Origin: Nocardia ninae NBRC 108245
Lineage (GTDB): Bacteria; Actinomycetota; Actinomycetes; Mycobacteriales; Mycobacteriaceae
NCBI RefSeq assembly: GCF_007990755.1
Contig: NZ_BJXA01000075.1
Span: forward strand, 1 to 44,496
Direction of reading: 5' to 3'
Length of the DNA stretch: 44,496 nt
Below the pieces are notes generated by a model. That model had not been told where the DNA came from, ran no database searches, and saw only the letters and a list, made by a program, of their open reading frames with translations. Positions 34,080 to 42,789 of this stretch are shown one piece after another. Both the position numbers and the translations under genes were made by a program. Each line of letters starts with the position of its first letter. Position 1 is the first letter of the stretch.

Positions 34080-34562
34080 TCAGGAAGACCGGCGTGCGGT
34101 CTGGTCCAGCTCAGCCGCGATTGCCTGCCGCAGGGCGGAATGCCGCGGACCGAGCGCGTATCGCTCGTCGCTCCAATTTTCGCGGGGGTACAGCCACACC
34201 GGCAGGTGCACCAAATCGACTGGCTCCCAATCGAATCGCGGCCATACGTGCGCATGCAGGAAGCTGTCGGCGTTGCCGAGAATTTCCAGATTTACTCGCC
34301 GGAACGCCGGGTCCAGACTCGCGCAGGCCCGCTCGACGGCCTCACCCAGCCGGTCCATATCGGTCAGAAAGGCAATCCGTTTGCCCCTCGGCAGATCGGA
34401 CAGTCGTTGCGCCGCTGGATCGTCGGTGAGCAATACCGAGTATCCCGGCAGGAACTGAACGTCGCCTATCACGGCGAACCCGGCGGCCAACCTTCGCAGC
34501 ACAGTAGGGTTTTCACCGCGCAGGGCGCTGCCTATGCGGTCAGTGCGAAAGTCTGCACTCAT
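34080..34562 (-). CDS. HIT-like nucleotide-binding protein, non-canonical
   Basis: A 160-residue HIT-superfamily protein. The conserved segment FLHAHVWPRFDWEP has His103 and His105 but Trp107 in place of the third, catalytic His of the HxHxH motif; in other HIT branches Gln takes this place in transferases. So it is probably either a nucleotidyl transferase-like or a binding protein rather than a hydrolase. Other motifs: DVQFLPGYSVLLTDDPAAQR. Single gene, just upstream of the convergent gap with the AraC gene. ATG at 34562. Confidence 0.75.
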   Translation of the reverse strand: MSADFRTDRIGSALRGENPTVLRRLAAGFAVIGDVQFLPGYSVLLTDDPAAQRLSDLPRGKRIAFLTDMDRLGEAVERACASLDPAFRRVNLEILGNADSFLHAHVWPRFDWEPVDLVHLPVWLYPRENWSDERYALGPRHSALRQAIAAELDQTARRSS

Positions 34563-34589
34563 CGCGGATGAACCCAGCCTTTCGGTGGC

Positions 34590-35621
34590 TTACGCGAGGC
34601 GGACTTCGGCGGTGGCGAGGCCGAAGATTTTGCGGCCTGCGGACTTTGCGACGAGGACGAGGACGGCGGAGCGGGTTTCGGGGTCGAGGGATTTGATGCG
34701 GGCGGTGAATTCGACGGTGCCGATGGAGCGGGCGTCGACGACGGTGTAGTTGGAGAGGCGGACGCCGTAGCGGGTCATGGCGCCCGGGTCGCCGAGCCAG
34801 TCGGTGAGGTAACCGGCGCCGAGGCCCATGGTGAGCATGCCGTGGGCGATCACGTCGGGCAGGCCGGTCAGGGTGGCGATGGCGTCGTGCCAGTGGATGG
34901 GGTTGGCGTCGCCTGCGACACCGGCGTAGTTCACGAGGTCGCCGCGGGTGAGTTGGTTGGTGCGGGGCGGGAGTTCGTCGCCGACGGTGAGGTCCTCGAA
35001 GCGGATCGTGGTGCGCGGGGACCGCGTTCGGGAGACCTCGGACAGGCTCGTGCTCGGTGCGGTGGTCCGGGTCGATTCGCCGGGGGTGCTGGAGGCGGCT
35101 GCGGCGCGGGAAGGGAGCTCGATGCCGTGCATGATCACGCGCTCGATCGCGTCGCCGATCCCGGCGGCGACGTCGTTGCCGGTGATGCCCGCGACGGTGG
35201 TGTGCATGACCTGCACGACCCGCCCGGTCTGATCGGTGAAGGTGTTCTTGATGGTGAGCAGGTCGTTGCCCGCGATGCGGCGCACCGACGCGAGCTCGAC
35301 ATCGCTGACCAGCCGATCGCCGGTGACCACCGGCTGATACATCTCGAAGACCTGATCGGTCTGCACGAACACGTCGTAACCGGTGATGACGGACTCGAAG
35401 AGCTTGCGGTTGGCCAGCATCGCGGGGATCGAGACGAACGTGGTCGGCGCGACCAGGCCGGCGTAGCCGAGCTCGTCGGCGGCGTCCTCGCTCCAATGCG
35501 CCGGATGGAAATCCTGCACCGCACGCGCGTATTCGCGGATCTTCTCCCGGCCGACCTCGTAATAGTCGTCAGCACGATAGTGGTGCCCGACCAGTGCGGC
35601 CACATCGAACGTCGCTTCCAT
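34590..35621 (-). CDS. Fused HadA/HadB (3R)-hydroxyacyl-ACP dehydratase
   Basis: A 343-residue protein with two hot-dog domains. The N-terminal half (1-165) is HadA-like, with EYARAVQDFHPAHWSEDAA. A Ser/Thr-rich linker runs about 170-203. The C-terminal half (205-343) is HadB/MaoC-like with the catalytic hydratase motif VAGDANPIHWHD (Asp238, His243). The pair dehydrates beta-hydroxyacyl-ACP in the fatty-acid elongation cycle that feeds mycolic acids. In mycobacteria HadA, HadB and HadC are separate proteins, while this fusion is the form in several other actinobacteria. SD GAGGAG precedes the ATG. The HIT-like gene follows 27 bp downstream. Confidence 0.9.
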   Translation of the reverse strand: MEATFDVAALVGHHYRADDYYEVGREKIREYARAVQDFHPAHWSEDAADELGYAGLVAPTTFVSIPAMLANRKLFESVITGYDVFVQTDQVFEMYQPVVTGDRLVSDVELASVRRIAGNDLLTIKNTFTDQTGRVVQVMHTTVAGITGNDVAAGIGDAIERVIMHGIELPSRAAAASSTPGESTRTTAPSTSLSEVSRTRSPRTTIRFEDLTVGDELPPRTNQLTRGDLVNYAGVAGDANPIHWHDAIATLTGLPDVIAHGMLTMGLGAGYLTDWLGDPGAMTRYGVRLSNYTVVDARSIGTVEFTARIKSLDPETRSAVLVLVAKSAGRKIFGLATAEVRLA

Positions 35622-35691
35622 CAAGCCGCTCCTCGTCGCAGATCCCCGCGCACATCGTAAACGGCCCGCGCAGCACGGAACCCACTGGCGG

Positions 35692-37158
35692 TCAGTCGAG
35701 CCAGATCGCGAGTTCGTCGGCACGTGGATTGGACACGGCGTGGGAGCGTGGGGCGTCGAAGGTCATGACGGTCCGGGTGCTTGCGTCGTAGGGAGCCCAG
35801 CAGGGCGTGCGCCCGTGCGCGAAATCGACCCAGATGTGGTGCATTTCGGAGGCGAGCGTCTGCGGCGGGACGTCGGCGCCGACCAGCATAGGTGTGCCCT
35901 CGGCGGTCAAGGTGTCGAAGACGAAAGCGATTTCGAGTGCGTGGCAGGCGCGCAGGTCCAGATGACTAGTGGGCCAGGCGAATTCGTAGACATGCGCGGT
36001 GGCGGCGGCTTCGGCCAAGCGGACGGCGGGAAGCCGGAACGCCCAGTCGGTGAGGATGGCGGACAGCAGGTCGCCGGGGCTCGCATCGGGGCGGTTGGCT
36101 GCGTAGATGTCGGCGATAGCGGGGTCGAGTCCTCGGGCGGCCAGCGTTTTGGCGAGTAGTTCCGGAGTCAGCGTGGCGGTGAGCCCCGCGGGCGCCGTGT
36201 ACAGGCGGAATTCATCGGTGGTGCTGCCGACGATGAGCGGGATGTCGTGCGCAGCGCCCCCGGCGATGGCGTCGAGGGGGAGTTGGGTGAGGCTGTGGCC
36301 GTCGATCGTGGGGACGAAAGCCATCATGCCCAACCCTGCCGCAATGGATGACTCGCCCCAACGGCGGGGGAGCTGCTGGAACATGAAGTCGAGCACTAGA
36401 TTTCGCTCCGCATCGAGCAGCACGGGGATACCGGCGTCTTCAGGAGCAGTCGAGAGTCGCTCGACGAAATCGGCGGCGACGAGGTGCCCGTCCTCGAGAG
36501 TGGAGGCTATGGTCCCGTTGCCGCTCTGAATGACCGCGCGCTGGAACAGACCCGTAGCCAGAGGTGAGGCGATCAACGTGGCGACGCTCATGGCACCCGC
36601 GGATTCGCCGAAGATGGTGACTCGCTCGGGGTCCCCGCCGAACGACGCGATATTGTCGCGAACCCACTGCAGGGCGGCGATCTGGTCGAGCAGACCGCGA
36701 TTAGCGGGTGAACCGTCGATCGCCGCGAAACCGATGGCGCCGAGGCGATAGTTGATGCTGACCAGCACCACGCCGTCACGGGCGAAGGCGTGCCCGTCGT
36801 AGACGGAGACGGCGCTGGAACCGACCCGGAACGCCCCACCGTGAATCCACACCATGACCGGCAGGCCCGAGGCCGTAGGATCGGGGGTCCACACATTGAG
36901 GTTGAGAAACTCGGGCCCGTCGATGATCGGGTTGTGCAAGATCGAGCTCAAGGGCTCCGCGTAGCCCAGTTGCGGCGCGGTCGGCCCGAAGCGGGTCGCA
37001 TCCCGTTCCCCATCCCAGCTGGGCGCGGGACCCGGCACCTGAAACAGTGCGGCACCCAATGGCGCTGCCGCATAGGGTATTCCGAGGAAAGCGGATACCG
37101 ACCCGGTCGCATTGCCCCGGACTTTGCCCTGGGGTAGCGCTACTACTGACGCATGCAT
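35692..37158 (-). CDS. Type B carboxylesterase/lipase
   Basis: A 488-residue cholinesterase-like (type B) carboxylesterase with the nucleophile Ser186 in FGESAGAM, oxyanion hole IHGGAF (105-110), and a catalytic acid and His further on. The N-terminal GIPYAAAPLG pattern is typical. No signal peptide, so it acts in the cytoplasm unless exported by another route. ATG at 37158 chosen for the GAGG site six bases upstream; the GTG at 37170 is less likely. Divergent from the SDR gene over 64 bp. Confidence 0.88.
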   Translation of the reverse strand: MHASVVALPQGKVRGNATGSVSAFLGIPYAAAPLGAALFQVPGPAPSWDGERDATRFGPTAPQLGYAEPLSSILHNPIIDGPEFLNLNVWTPDPTASGLPVMVWIHGGAFRVGSSAVSVYDGHAFARDGVVLVSINYRLGAIGFAAIDGSPANRGLLDQIAALQWVRDNIASFGGDPERVTIFGESAGAMSVATLIASPLATGLFQRAVIQSGNGTIASTLEDGHLVAADFVERLSTAPEDAGIPVLLDAERNLVLDFMFQQLPRRWGESSIAAGLGMMAFVPTIDGHSLTQLPLDAIAGGAAHDIPLIVGSTTDEFRLYTAPAGLTATLTPELLAKTLAARGLDPAIADIYAANRPDASPGDLLSAILTDWAFRLPAVRLAEAAATAHVYEFAWPTSHLDLRACHALEIAFVFDTLTAEGTPMLVGADVPPQTLASEMHHIWVDFAHGRTPCWAPYDASTRTVMTFDAPRSHAVSNPRADELAIWLD

Positions 37159-37222
37159 CAAGTTCCTCACCTCGCCGACGACACCTCGAAAGTCTCACAC
37201 CGGACCGGGTCACTAGGGTGGA

Positions 37223-37810
37223 ATGATGCGGATCTTTCTGGCCGGCGCGACCGGCGTCATCGGAACACGGTTGGTCCCGCTGCTGGTAGAGGCCGGACAC
37301 GAGGTCGCGGGCATGACCCGATCAGCCGCCAAAGCCGACCAGGTACGCGACGCCGGAGCGGTACCGGTGATCTGCGACGTCTACGACCTGGACGCGTTGA
37401 CCGCGGCCGTCGTCGACTTTCGCCCCGACCTGGTGATGCACCAGCTGACCGATCTCCCCGACGACGCCACCCTGCTCCCGGACCGCGCCGAGGCGAACGC
37501 CCGCATCCGCACCGAGGGCACCCGCAATCTCATCGCTGCCGCCCGCGCCGCCGGAGCGAAGCGATTCCTCGCCCAGAGCATCGCCTGGGAACCGGCGGGC
37601 GGCCGCGGCCAGGTCATCCAGGACCACGAGGCCGCCGTCCTCGATGTCGACGGTGTCGTCGTGAAGTACGGCCAGTTCTACGGCCCCGGCACCTATTACG
37701 AAGACCAGCACCCACCGCATCCCCGAGTGCACGTGTATGACGCTGCGGCACGGACGATTCCGCTACTCGAGGCGTCGACAGGCGTGATCATCGTGGCCGA
37801 CGTGGCGTAG
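37223..37810 (+). CDS. Short NAD(P)-binding epimerase-like protein
   Basis: A 195-residue extended-SDR-like protein. It has the Rossmann start FLAGATGVIGTRLVPLL (GATGVIG at 8-14), then ARAAGAKRFLAQSIAWEP and VVVKYGQFYGPGTYY, where the Tyr-x3-Lys pair is replaced by a GxFYGPGTYY segment. It is shorter than typical epimerases (about 300) and lacks most of the C-terminal substrate domain, so it may be a minimal family member or a binding protein. Full length as read. Confidence 0.78.
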   Translation: MMRIFLAGATGVIGTRLVPLLVEAGHEVAGMTRSAAKADQVRDAGAVPVICDVYDLDALTAAVVDFRPDLVMHQLTDLPDDATLLPDRAEANARIRTEGTRNLIAAARAAGAKRFLAQSIAWEPAGGRGQVIQDHEAAVLDVDGVVVKYGQFYGPGTYYEDQHPPHPRVHVYDAAARTIPLLEASTGVIIVADVA

Positions 37811-37866
37811 AAACCTCGGTCAGCTGCTGGTCCAGTCGCCGAAACGTATCGGACTGGAAGTGCGCG

Positions 37867-38859
37867 TTACCGGGGGCCGTAAGTGTTGAGGAACAGCACC
37901 GGCCCCGCACCGAAAAAGTCGGCGGTATCCAGGTGCAGTGCCGCGGCCAATGCTTTGGCGGTGTACACGGTTTCGAGCTGGAGCCCGTCCTGCGCCGCGA
38001 GGGTCTGCGCCTCGTGGGCGGCGGGGGTGGGGTGACCGTAGCCGGGGCCGAGCCAGTCCGTGGTGATGGTGAGGTCGTCGGGGCGCAGGCCGGTCGGCTC
38101 GAATCGGGCACCGCGCGACCGCAACAGCCGCTCCGCGCGCCCGGCCAGGCGGACGATGTGCGGGGCATCGAGGGGGAGTGCGTCGTTCACAACGACGCCG
38201 ACAACCCGGGTGCTGAGCCCGGCCAGCCGCAGGCCGAGCGCCAAACCCGCTGCGGTGCCACCGGACCCGACGGCTGTCACGATGTGGCTCGGCTCGGGCA
38301 TCGCGCCCGCGGCGATCTGCTCGGCCAGTTCGAGGGCGCCTTCGACATAGCCGAGCGCGCCGATCGGCGACGAGCCACCCACCGGCAGGTAGTAGGGCCG
38401 CTTGCGGCCCCGCATGTGCCGCAGGTACAACCACGGAGCCGTCAGCAGGGTGCGCCGCTTGGTGTGCGTGAAATGCACTGTGGCGCCGGAGTTCTCCAGG
38501 CGCCGCAGTTGCACGCGGACATGGTCGTCCATCGGCTGGTCGACCAGCGCGAGCACGGTTTCGATGCCCTGCTCGCGGCCGTACAGTGCGGTGGCGAGCC
38601 CCCAGTTGGTGCCGGTGCCGCCGACGGTGAAGATCGTCCGCGCGCCGCGCCGATGCGTCTCGGGCAGTAGCCATTCGAGCTTGCGGACCTTGTTGCCGCC
38701 CCAGCCGCCGTCGCCGTAGCGACCGTCGTCCTTGCACCACAGGGGAGCTCCGGTGCCGACGTCGAGCCGTCGGATCGGGGTCGGTGAGGTACCCAGCCGC
38801 ACGTACGGCAGCGAGTCGGTGAGTTCAGGAAAACGCTTGTGCAGCAATGCGTCCGACAT
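37867..38859 (-). CDS. ACC deaminase / D-cysteine desulfhydrase family PLP enzyme
   Basis: A 330-residue PLP-dependent enzyme of the 1-aminocyclopropane-1-carboxylate deaminase / D-cysteine desulfhydrase family. Substrate loop LWCKDDGRYGDGGWGGNKVR holds the PLP Lys57 in GGNK; FTVGGTGTNWGL and AVGSGGTAAGLALG follow. The family either opens ACC to 2-oxobutyrate and ammonia or splits D-cysteine to pyruvate, sulfide and ammonia; sequence does not settle which. It starts one base after the stop of the TetR gene, so the two form an operon. Confidence 0.85.
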   Translation of the reverse strand: MSDALLHKRFPELTDSLPYVRLGTSPTPIRRLDVGTGAPLWCKDDGRYGDGGWGGNKVRKLEWLLPETHRRGARTIFTVGGTGTNWGLATALYGREQGIETVLALVDQPMDDHVRVQLRRLENSGATVHFTHTKRRTLLTAPWLYLRHMRGRKRPYYLPVGGSSPIGALGYVEGALELAEQIAAGAMPEPSHIVTAVGSGGTAAGLALGLRLAGLSTRVVGVVVNDALPLDAPHIVRLAGRAERLLRSRGARFEPTGLRPDDLTITTDWLGPGYGHPTPAAHEAQTLAAQDGLQLETVYTAKALAAALHLDTADFFGAGPVLFLNTYGPR

Positions 38860-38860
38860 G

Positions 38861-39502
38861 TCAGCTTCCTGTGGCAGGTCTGGTGATCGCCTCGGGGATG
38901 CCGAGCAGCGCGGCCTGCACCTCGTGCAGCCGGTCGACATCCCCGCTGATGCCTGCGACATTATCGTTGTACAGGAAAGCCTCGCCGAGGCGGACCAGCG
39001 CGTAGGCGAGCAGGTCCGGTTCGACCGGCGGTCGGTAGCCGTCCTCCCGCTCGGCTCGGGCGATCAGCTCGCGCACGGTGGCGACCACCAGCGGCTGCAC
39101 CGGTCCCTCGCTCGCGGTGAGAATCCGCAGACCGGACAGCGGCTCGTTCTCGAAGTACCGCCGGAACGGCACGTTGTCGGTCATCCAGCGATTGACCCGA
39201 TACAGCACGTCGAGGATGCGCCGGGCCCCGGTCGAGCGCCGCCGGGCGTCCGCGCGGGTGAGTAGCGCGGCGAACTCGCCGGCCAGCACCGTGCCGAGTA
39301 CCCCCTCGCGGGACCCGAACCAGCGATAGACCGAGGCGCGGCTGAGCCCGAGCTCTGCCGCGATGGCCTGAATGTCTACCCGTTCACCGGCCAGGAACGC
39401 CTGTCGGGCCAGCGCGATGACCTGTTCGCGGGTCGCCGACGCCGGTCGTCCTGGTGGGCGGGTGGTTCGCTGGCTCGGGGTGGTCATCGAAAAATGGTAC
39501 AT
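38861..39502 (-). CDS. TetR-family regulator (QsdR-like)
   Basis: A 213-residue TetR regulator. The HTH is VDIQAIAAELGLSRASVYRW followed by FGSREGVLG, and the C-terminal ligand domain has LAYALVRLGEAFLYNDNVAG with ISGDVDRLHEVQAALLG, a pattern seen in the QsdR group, whose founder regulates quorum-signal degradation. Start at 39502; an internal ATG five codons in (39487) is alternative. It is cotranscribed with the PLP enzyme, and probably represses this operon; the ACAD gene ends 21 bp upstream on the same strand. Confidence 0.87.
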   Translation of the reverse strand: MYHFSMTTPSQRTTRPPGRPASATREQVIALARQAFLAGERVDIQAIAAELGLSRASVYRWFGSREGVLGTVLAGEFAALLTRADARRRSTGARRILDVLYRVNRWMTDNVPFRRYFENEPLSGLRILTASEGPVQPLVVATVRELIARAEREDGYRPPVEPDLLAYALVRLGEAFLYNDNVAGISGDVDRLHEVQAALLGIPEAITRPATGS

Positions 39503-39522
39503 CCTCCCATGCGTGTACCGAA

Positions 39523-41319
39523 TCAGAACCAGGCGTCGCGCATCTCGAGGGTAGTGGTGTCGAGGCGGGCGAGCAGATCCAATGCCGGTGCCGTCTTGGG
39601 CAGTTCGAACCGGTAGAAATACCGCGCCGCATGCCGCTTGCCGTCGTAGAAGTCGCCGGTGTGCCCGGCGGCGGCCAGCAGCTGCTCGAGCCAGATCCAG
39701 GCCAGCACCATATGGCCGAAGGCTTCGAGGTAGACCGAGCTGTTCGCCAGCGCGGTCTCGACGTCACCGCCGGCGAACAATCCCGCGGTCACCTCGATCA
39801 GCCGCTGCCACGCCGCATCCAGCTGCCCGGCCAGCTCGGCCGCCTCGCCACCGGACGCGCGGGCGGCGGACACGGTGTTCTGCACCCGGCCGGCGAGGGC
39901 GATCAGACTCGCACCGCCCTGCTGGGTTACCTTGCGCCCCAGCAGATCCAGGCCCTGGATGCCGTGGGTGCCCTCGTGGATCGGGTTGAGCCGGTTGTCC
40001 CGGTAGTGCTGCTCGACGTTGTATTCGCGGGTGTAGCCGTAACCGCCGAGCACCTGGATGGCCAGGTTGTTCGCCTCCAGGCACCACTGCGACGGCCAGC
40101 TCTTGGCGATCGGGGTCAGGATGTCGAGCAGCAGGGTGAGCGCCCGCATCTCCTCGTCCGAGTCGGCGGTGTGCTGCTCGTCGACCAGCCGGGCGCAGTA
40201 GAGCACCAGCCCCAGCGCGCCCTCGGCGTAGGCCTTCTGCGCCAACAGCATTCGCTTGACGTCGGCATGCTCGATGATCGGCCGCTGCGGCGCCGACGGG
40301 TCGGCGGGCAGCTTGGCTCGGCCCTGCGTGCGCGTGCGGGCGTAGTCGAGGGATTCGAGGTAGCCGGTGTAGCCGAGCGCCGTCGCGACCAGGCCGACGC
40401 CGATGCGCGCCTCGTTCATCATGTGGAACATGTAGGACAGCCCGCGGTGCGGCTCGCCGACCAGGTAGCCGACGGCGCCCGCCGCGCCGCCGGGGATCCA
40501 GCGGCCCTCGCCGAAGTTCAGCACGGTGTTGACGGTGCCGCGGAAGCCCATCTTGTGATTGAGTCCGGCCAGCGCGACATCGTTGCGCTCGCCGACTGCG
40601 CCGTCGTCGTCGACCAGGAACCGCGGCACGACGAACAGGGAGATGCCCTTGGTACCCGCCGGGCCGCCCGGGATCTTCGCCAGCACCAGGTGCACGATGT
40701 TCTCACCGAGTTCGTGATCGCCGCCGGAGATCCACATCTTGGTGCCGAACAGCCGGTAGGTGCCGTCATCCTGCGGTTCGGCGCGGGTGACGATGTCGGC
40801 CAGTGACGAACCGGCCTGCGGCTCGGACAGGCACATCGTGCCGAAGAACCGGCCCTCCAGCATCGGGCGGACGAACCGTTCGGTGAACTCCGGGCCGGTA
40901 TGGCTGAGCAGCAGGTTCGCGTTCGCGACGGTGAGGAACGAGTAGCCCGAGGTGCCCGGGTTGGCCGCCTGGAACCAGGCATAGCTCGCCTGCGCGACGG
41001 TGACCGGCAGCTGCGCGCCGCCCAGCTCGTAATCCATTGCCGCGGCGGGTAATCCGGCCTTGGCGAACGCGGCCAGCGCGGTAGCCACCTCGGGAATGAT
41101 GGTGACCCGTTCGCCGTCGAAGGTCGGCTCGTTCGCGTCGTTGAGTTTGTTGTGCGGGGCAAAGTATTTGGTGGCCAGCTGCTCGCTGAGCTCGAGCACG
41201 GCGTCGAAGGTCTCGCGCGAATGATCGGCGTAGCGCCCACGTTTGGTGAGCTCCTCGACATCCAGCCACTCGTAGAGCAGGAAATCGAGATCGCGCCGGG
41301 AAAGCAGCGTCGAACGCAT
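39523..41319 (-). CDS. Acyl-CoA dehydrogenase, long form
   Basis: A 598-residue acyl-CoA dehydrogenase of the long (FadE5-like) form. FAD and substrate regions are CLSEPQAGSSLADIVTRAEP, FGTKMWISGGDHELGENIVH and GGYGYTREYNVEQHYRDNRL. The catalytic base Glu449 is in NPIHEGTHGIQGLDLLGRK. An extra C-terminal helical region (about 470-598) marks this subgroup. It oxidises acyl-CoA to 2-enoyl-CoA with FAD, passing electrons to ETF. SD AAAGGACGG precedes the ATG at 41319. Same strand as the upstream CoA-racemase gene (115-bp gap). Confidence 0.95.
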   Translation of the reverse strand: MRSTLLSRRDLDFLLYEWLDVEELTKRGRYADHSRETFDAVLELSEQLATKYFAPHNKLNDANEPTFDGERVTIIPEVATALAAFAKAGLPAAAMDYELGGAQLPVTVAQASYAWFQAANPGTSGYSFLTVANANLLLSHTGPEFTERFVRPMLEGRFFGTMCLSEPQAGSSLADIVTRAEPQDDGTYRLFGTKMWISGGDHELGENIVHLVLAKIPGGPAGTKGISLFVVPRFLVDDDGAVGERNDVALAGLNHKMGFRGTVNTVLNFGEGRWIPGGAAGAVGYLVGEPHRGLSYMFHMMNEARIGVGLVATALGYTGYLESLDYARTRTQGRAKLPADPSAPQRPIIEHADVKRMLLAQKAYAEGALGLVLYCARLVDEQHTADSDEEMRALTLLLDILTPIAKSWPSQWCLEANNLAIQVLGGYGYTREYNVEQHYRDNRLNPIHEGTHGIQGLDLLGRKVTQQGGASLIALAGRVQNTVSAARASGGEAAELAGQLDAAWQRLIEVTAGLFAGGDVETALANSSVYLEAFGHMVLAWIWLEQLLAAAGHTGDFYDGKRHAARYFYRFELPKTAPALDLLARLDTTTLEMRDAWF

Positions 41320-41434
41320 CAGCCGTCCTTTCGAGACATGTGCCGACCACTGTATCTTACGGTTCGCGCGGACGCAGTGGGCCGACCATGGATCGAAGGT
41401 AGCGGACGGAAAGGGACTTCGAGTCGAACTCGGA

Positions 41435-42556
41435 TCAGCTGGTCACCCGTTCGATATGTTCGGCGTGAACACCCCAGCCGGACAGCAGCTTTCGCACGTG
41501 CTCCGGGTCGGAACTGAGCGGAGCGGGGACGTCGACGGGGGTGCGGTCGAACCGCGGCGCCGGTGCGGGCTGGAGCACGCCGTCGACCTCGATGAAGGCG
41601 TTGCGGGCCTTGTTGTGCGGGTGCTCGTGGGCCTCCCACGGGCTCAGCACCGGCGCGACGCAGGCATCCGAACCCGCGAAGATCTCGGCCCACTCGTCCC
41701 GGGTGCGCTCCTTGAACTTCGCCCCGAGCACCTCCTTGAGCTGCGGCCAGCCGTTCTTGTCGAGCTGGAACGGCAGCTCGGGGTCGTCGATGCCGAGGAT
41801 GGCGAGCATCTGGTTGTAGAACGGGATCTCCACGCAGCCGACCGCGAGGTACCCGCCGTCGGCGCATTCGTAGGTGTCGTAGAACGGGGCGCCGCCGTCG
41901 AGCATGTTCTCGCCACGCGGGAAGTTCCACAGGCCGAGGTGGTGCAGCCCGTGCATGGAGGCGGTGAACAGGGCGGACCCGTCGACCATGGCCGCGTCGA
42001 TCACCTGCCCCTTGCCGGAACGTTCCCGTTCATACAGCGCGCCGAGCACACCGAGCGCGAGCAGCAGGCCACCGCCCGCGTAGTCGCCGAGCATATTGGC
42101 CGGCGGCACCGGCGGCTCCCCGGCGCGGCCGACCAACCCGAGCGCGCCGGAGATCGCGATGTAATCGATGTCGTGCCCGGCGGTGCGGGCCAGCGGGCCG
42201 TCCTGGCCCCACCCGGTCATCCGGCCGTAGATCAGGCGCGGGTTGCGCGCGGCGAGCTCGGCGGGACCGAAGCCGAGGCGTTCGGCGACACCGGGACGGA
42301 ACCCCTCGATGAGCACATCGGCATGGTCGGCGAGCGCGAGCAGCGTCTCCCGATCCGCGGGCTGCTTGAGATCCAGTGTGATGCTGTGCTTTCCGCGATC
42401 CAGCGGCCCCTCCGGCGAGACGATGCCCTCGCCGGGCGCGCCGCCACGGTCCACGCGCAGCACCTCCGCGCCGAGATCGGCCAGGATCATCGCGCCGAAC
42501 GGGCCGGGCGCGAGACTGGCGATCTCGATGACTTTCACTCCGTGCAGTGGTCCCAT
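41435..42556 (-). CDS. Alpha-methylacyl-CoA racemase (CaiB/BaiF family)
   Basis: A 373-residue class III CoA-transferase-fold protein. The three residues of the alpha-methylacyl-CoA racemase active site are in place: His128 (TAGHDIDY), Asp158 (NMLGDYAGG) and Glu243 (CVEIPFYN), the exact spacing of His126, Asp156 and Glu241 in the M. tuberculosis enzyme. It inverts the C2 centre of 2-methyl-branched acyl-CoA so that (2S)-specific dehydrogenases can act, in bile-acid/cholesterol side-chain or phytanate-type degradation. Fits the adjacent acyl-CoA dehydrogenase. Confidence 0.93.
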   Translation of the reverse strand: MGPLHGVKVIEIASLAPGPFGAMILADLGAEVLRVDRGGAPGEGIVSPEGPLDRGKHSITLDLKQPADRETLLALADHADVLIEGFRPGVAERLGFGPAELAARNPRLIYGRMTGWGQDGPLARTAGHDIDYIAISGALGLVGRAGEPPVPPANMLGDYAGGGLLLALGVLGALYERERSGKGQVIDAAMVDGSALFTASMHGLHHLGLWNFPRGENMLDGGAPFYDTYECADGGYLAVGCVEIPFYNQMLAILGIDDPELPFQLDKNGWPQLKEVLGAKFKERTRDEWAEIFAGSDACVAPVLSPWEAHEHPHNKARNAFIEVDGVLQPAPAPRFDRTPVDVPAPLSSDPEHVRKLLSGWGVHAEHIERVTS

Positions 42557-42688
42557 GTCTCCGCTCTCTGTCGTCCTCGACGAGGGCACGCGGCCACGGC
42601 CGAACCCCGCCCGTCCGGATCGGTGTTCCCGAGGCTAGGCCCGTTGCGGGGTAGCGCCAATGACCGTCGCGCTCGGAAGGGGGTGACC

Positions 42689-42740
42689 GTAGCGCTCACG
42701 ACTCCGCCTCGCTGGCGCTCGGCTCCGTCGTGCGCGCTAC
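42689..42740. repeat. Intergenic hairpin with duplicated inner motif
   Basis: GTAGCGCTCACGAC (42689-42702) and GTCGTGCGCGCTAC (42727-42740) can form a 14-bp stem with one mismatch. The loop contains CTCGCTGGCGCTC, repeated nearby as CTCGCTGACGCTC at about 42767-42779. The element lies between the phosphotransferase gene end (42790) and the racemase start (42556). It may terminate the upstream unit or be a dispersed repeat; no T-tract follows. Confidence 0.55.
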
Positions 42741-42789
42741 CGGCACACTGTGTCTTCGGTTCGCTCGCTGACGCTCCCTCACATCCCGC

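Noticed and set aside
39454-40806. Forward open frame opposite the acyl-CoA dehydrogenase
   Set aside because: Antisense shadow; the reverse frame has all dehydrogenase motifs.
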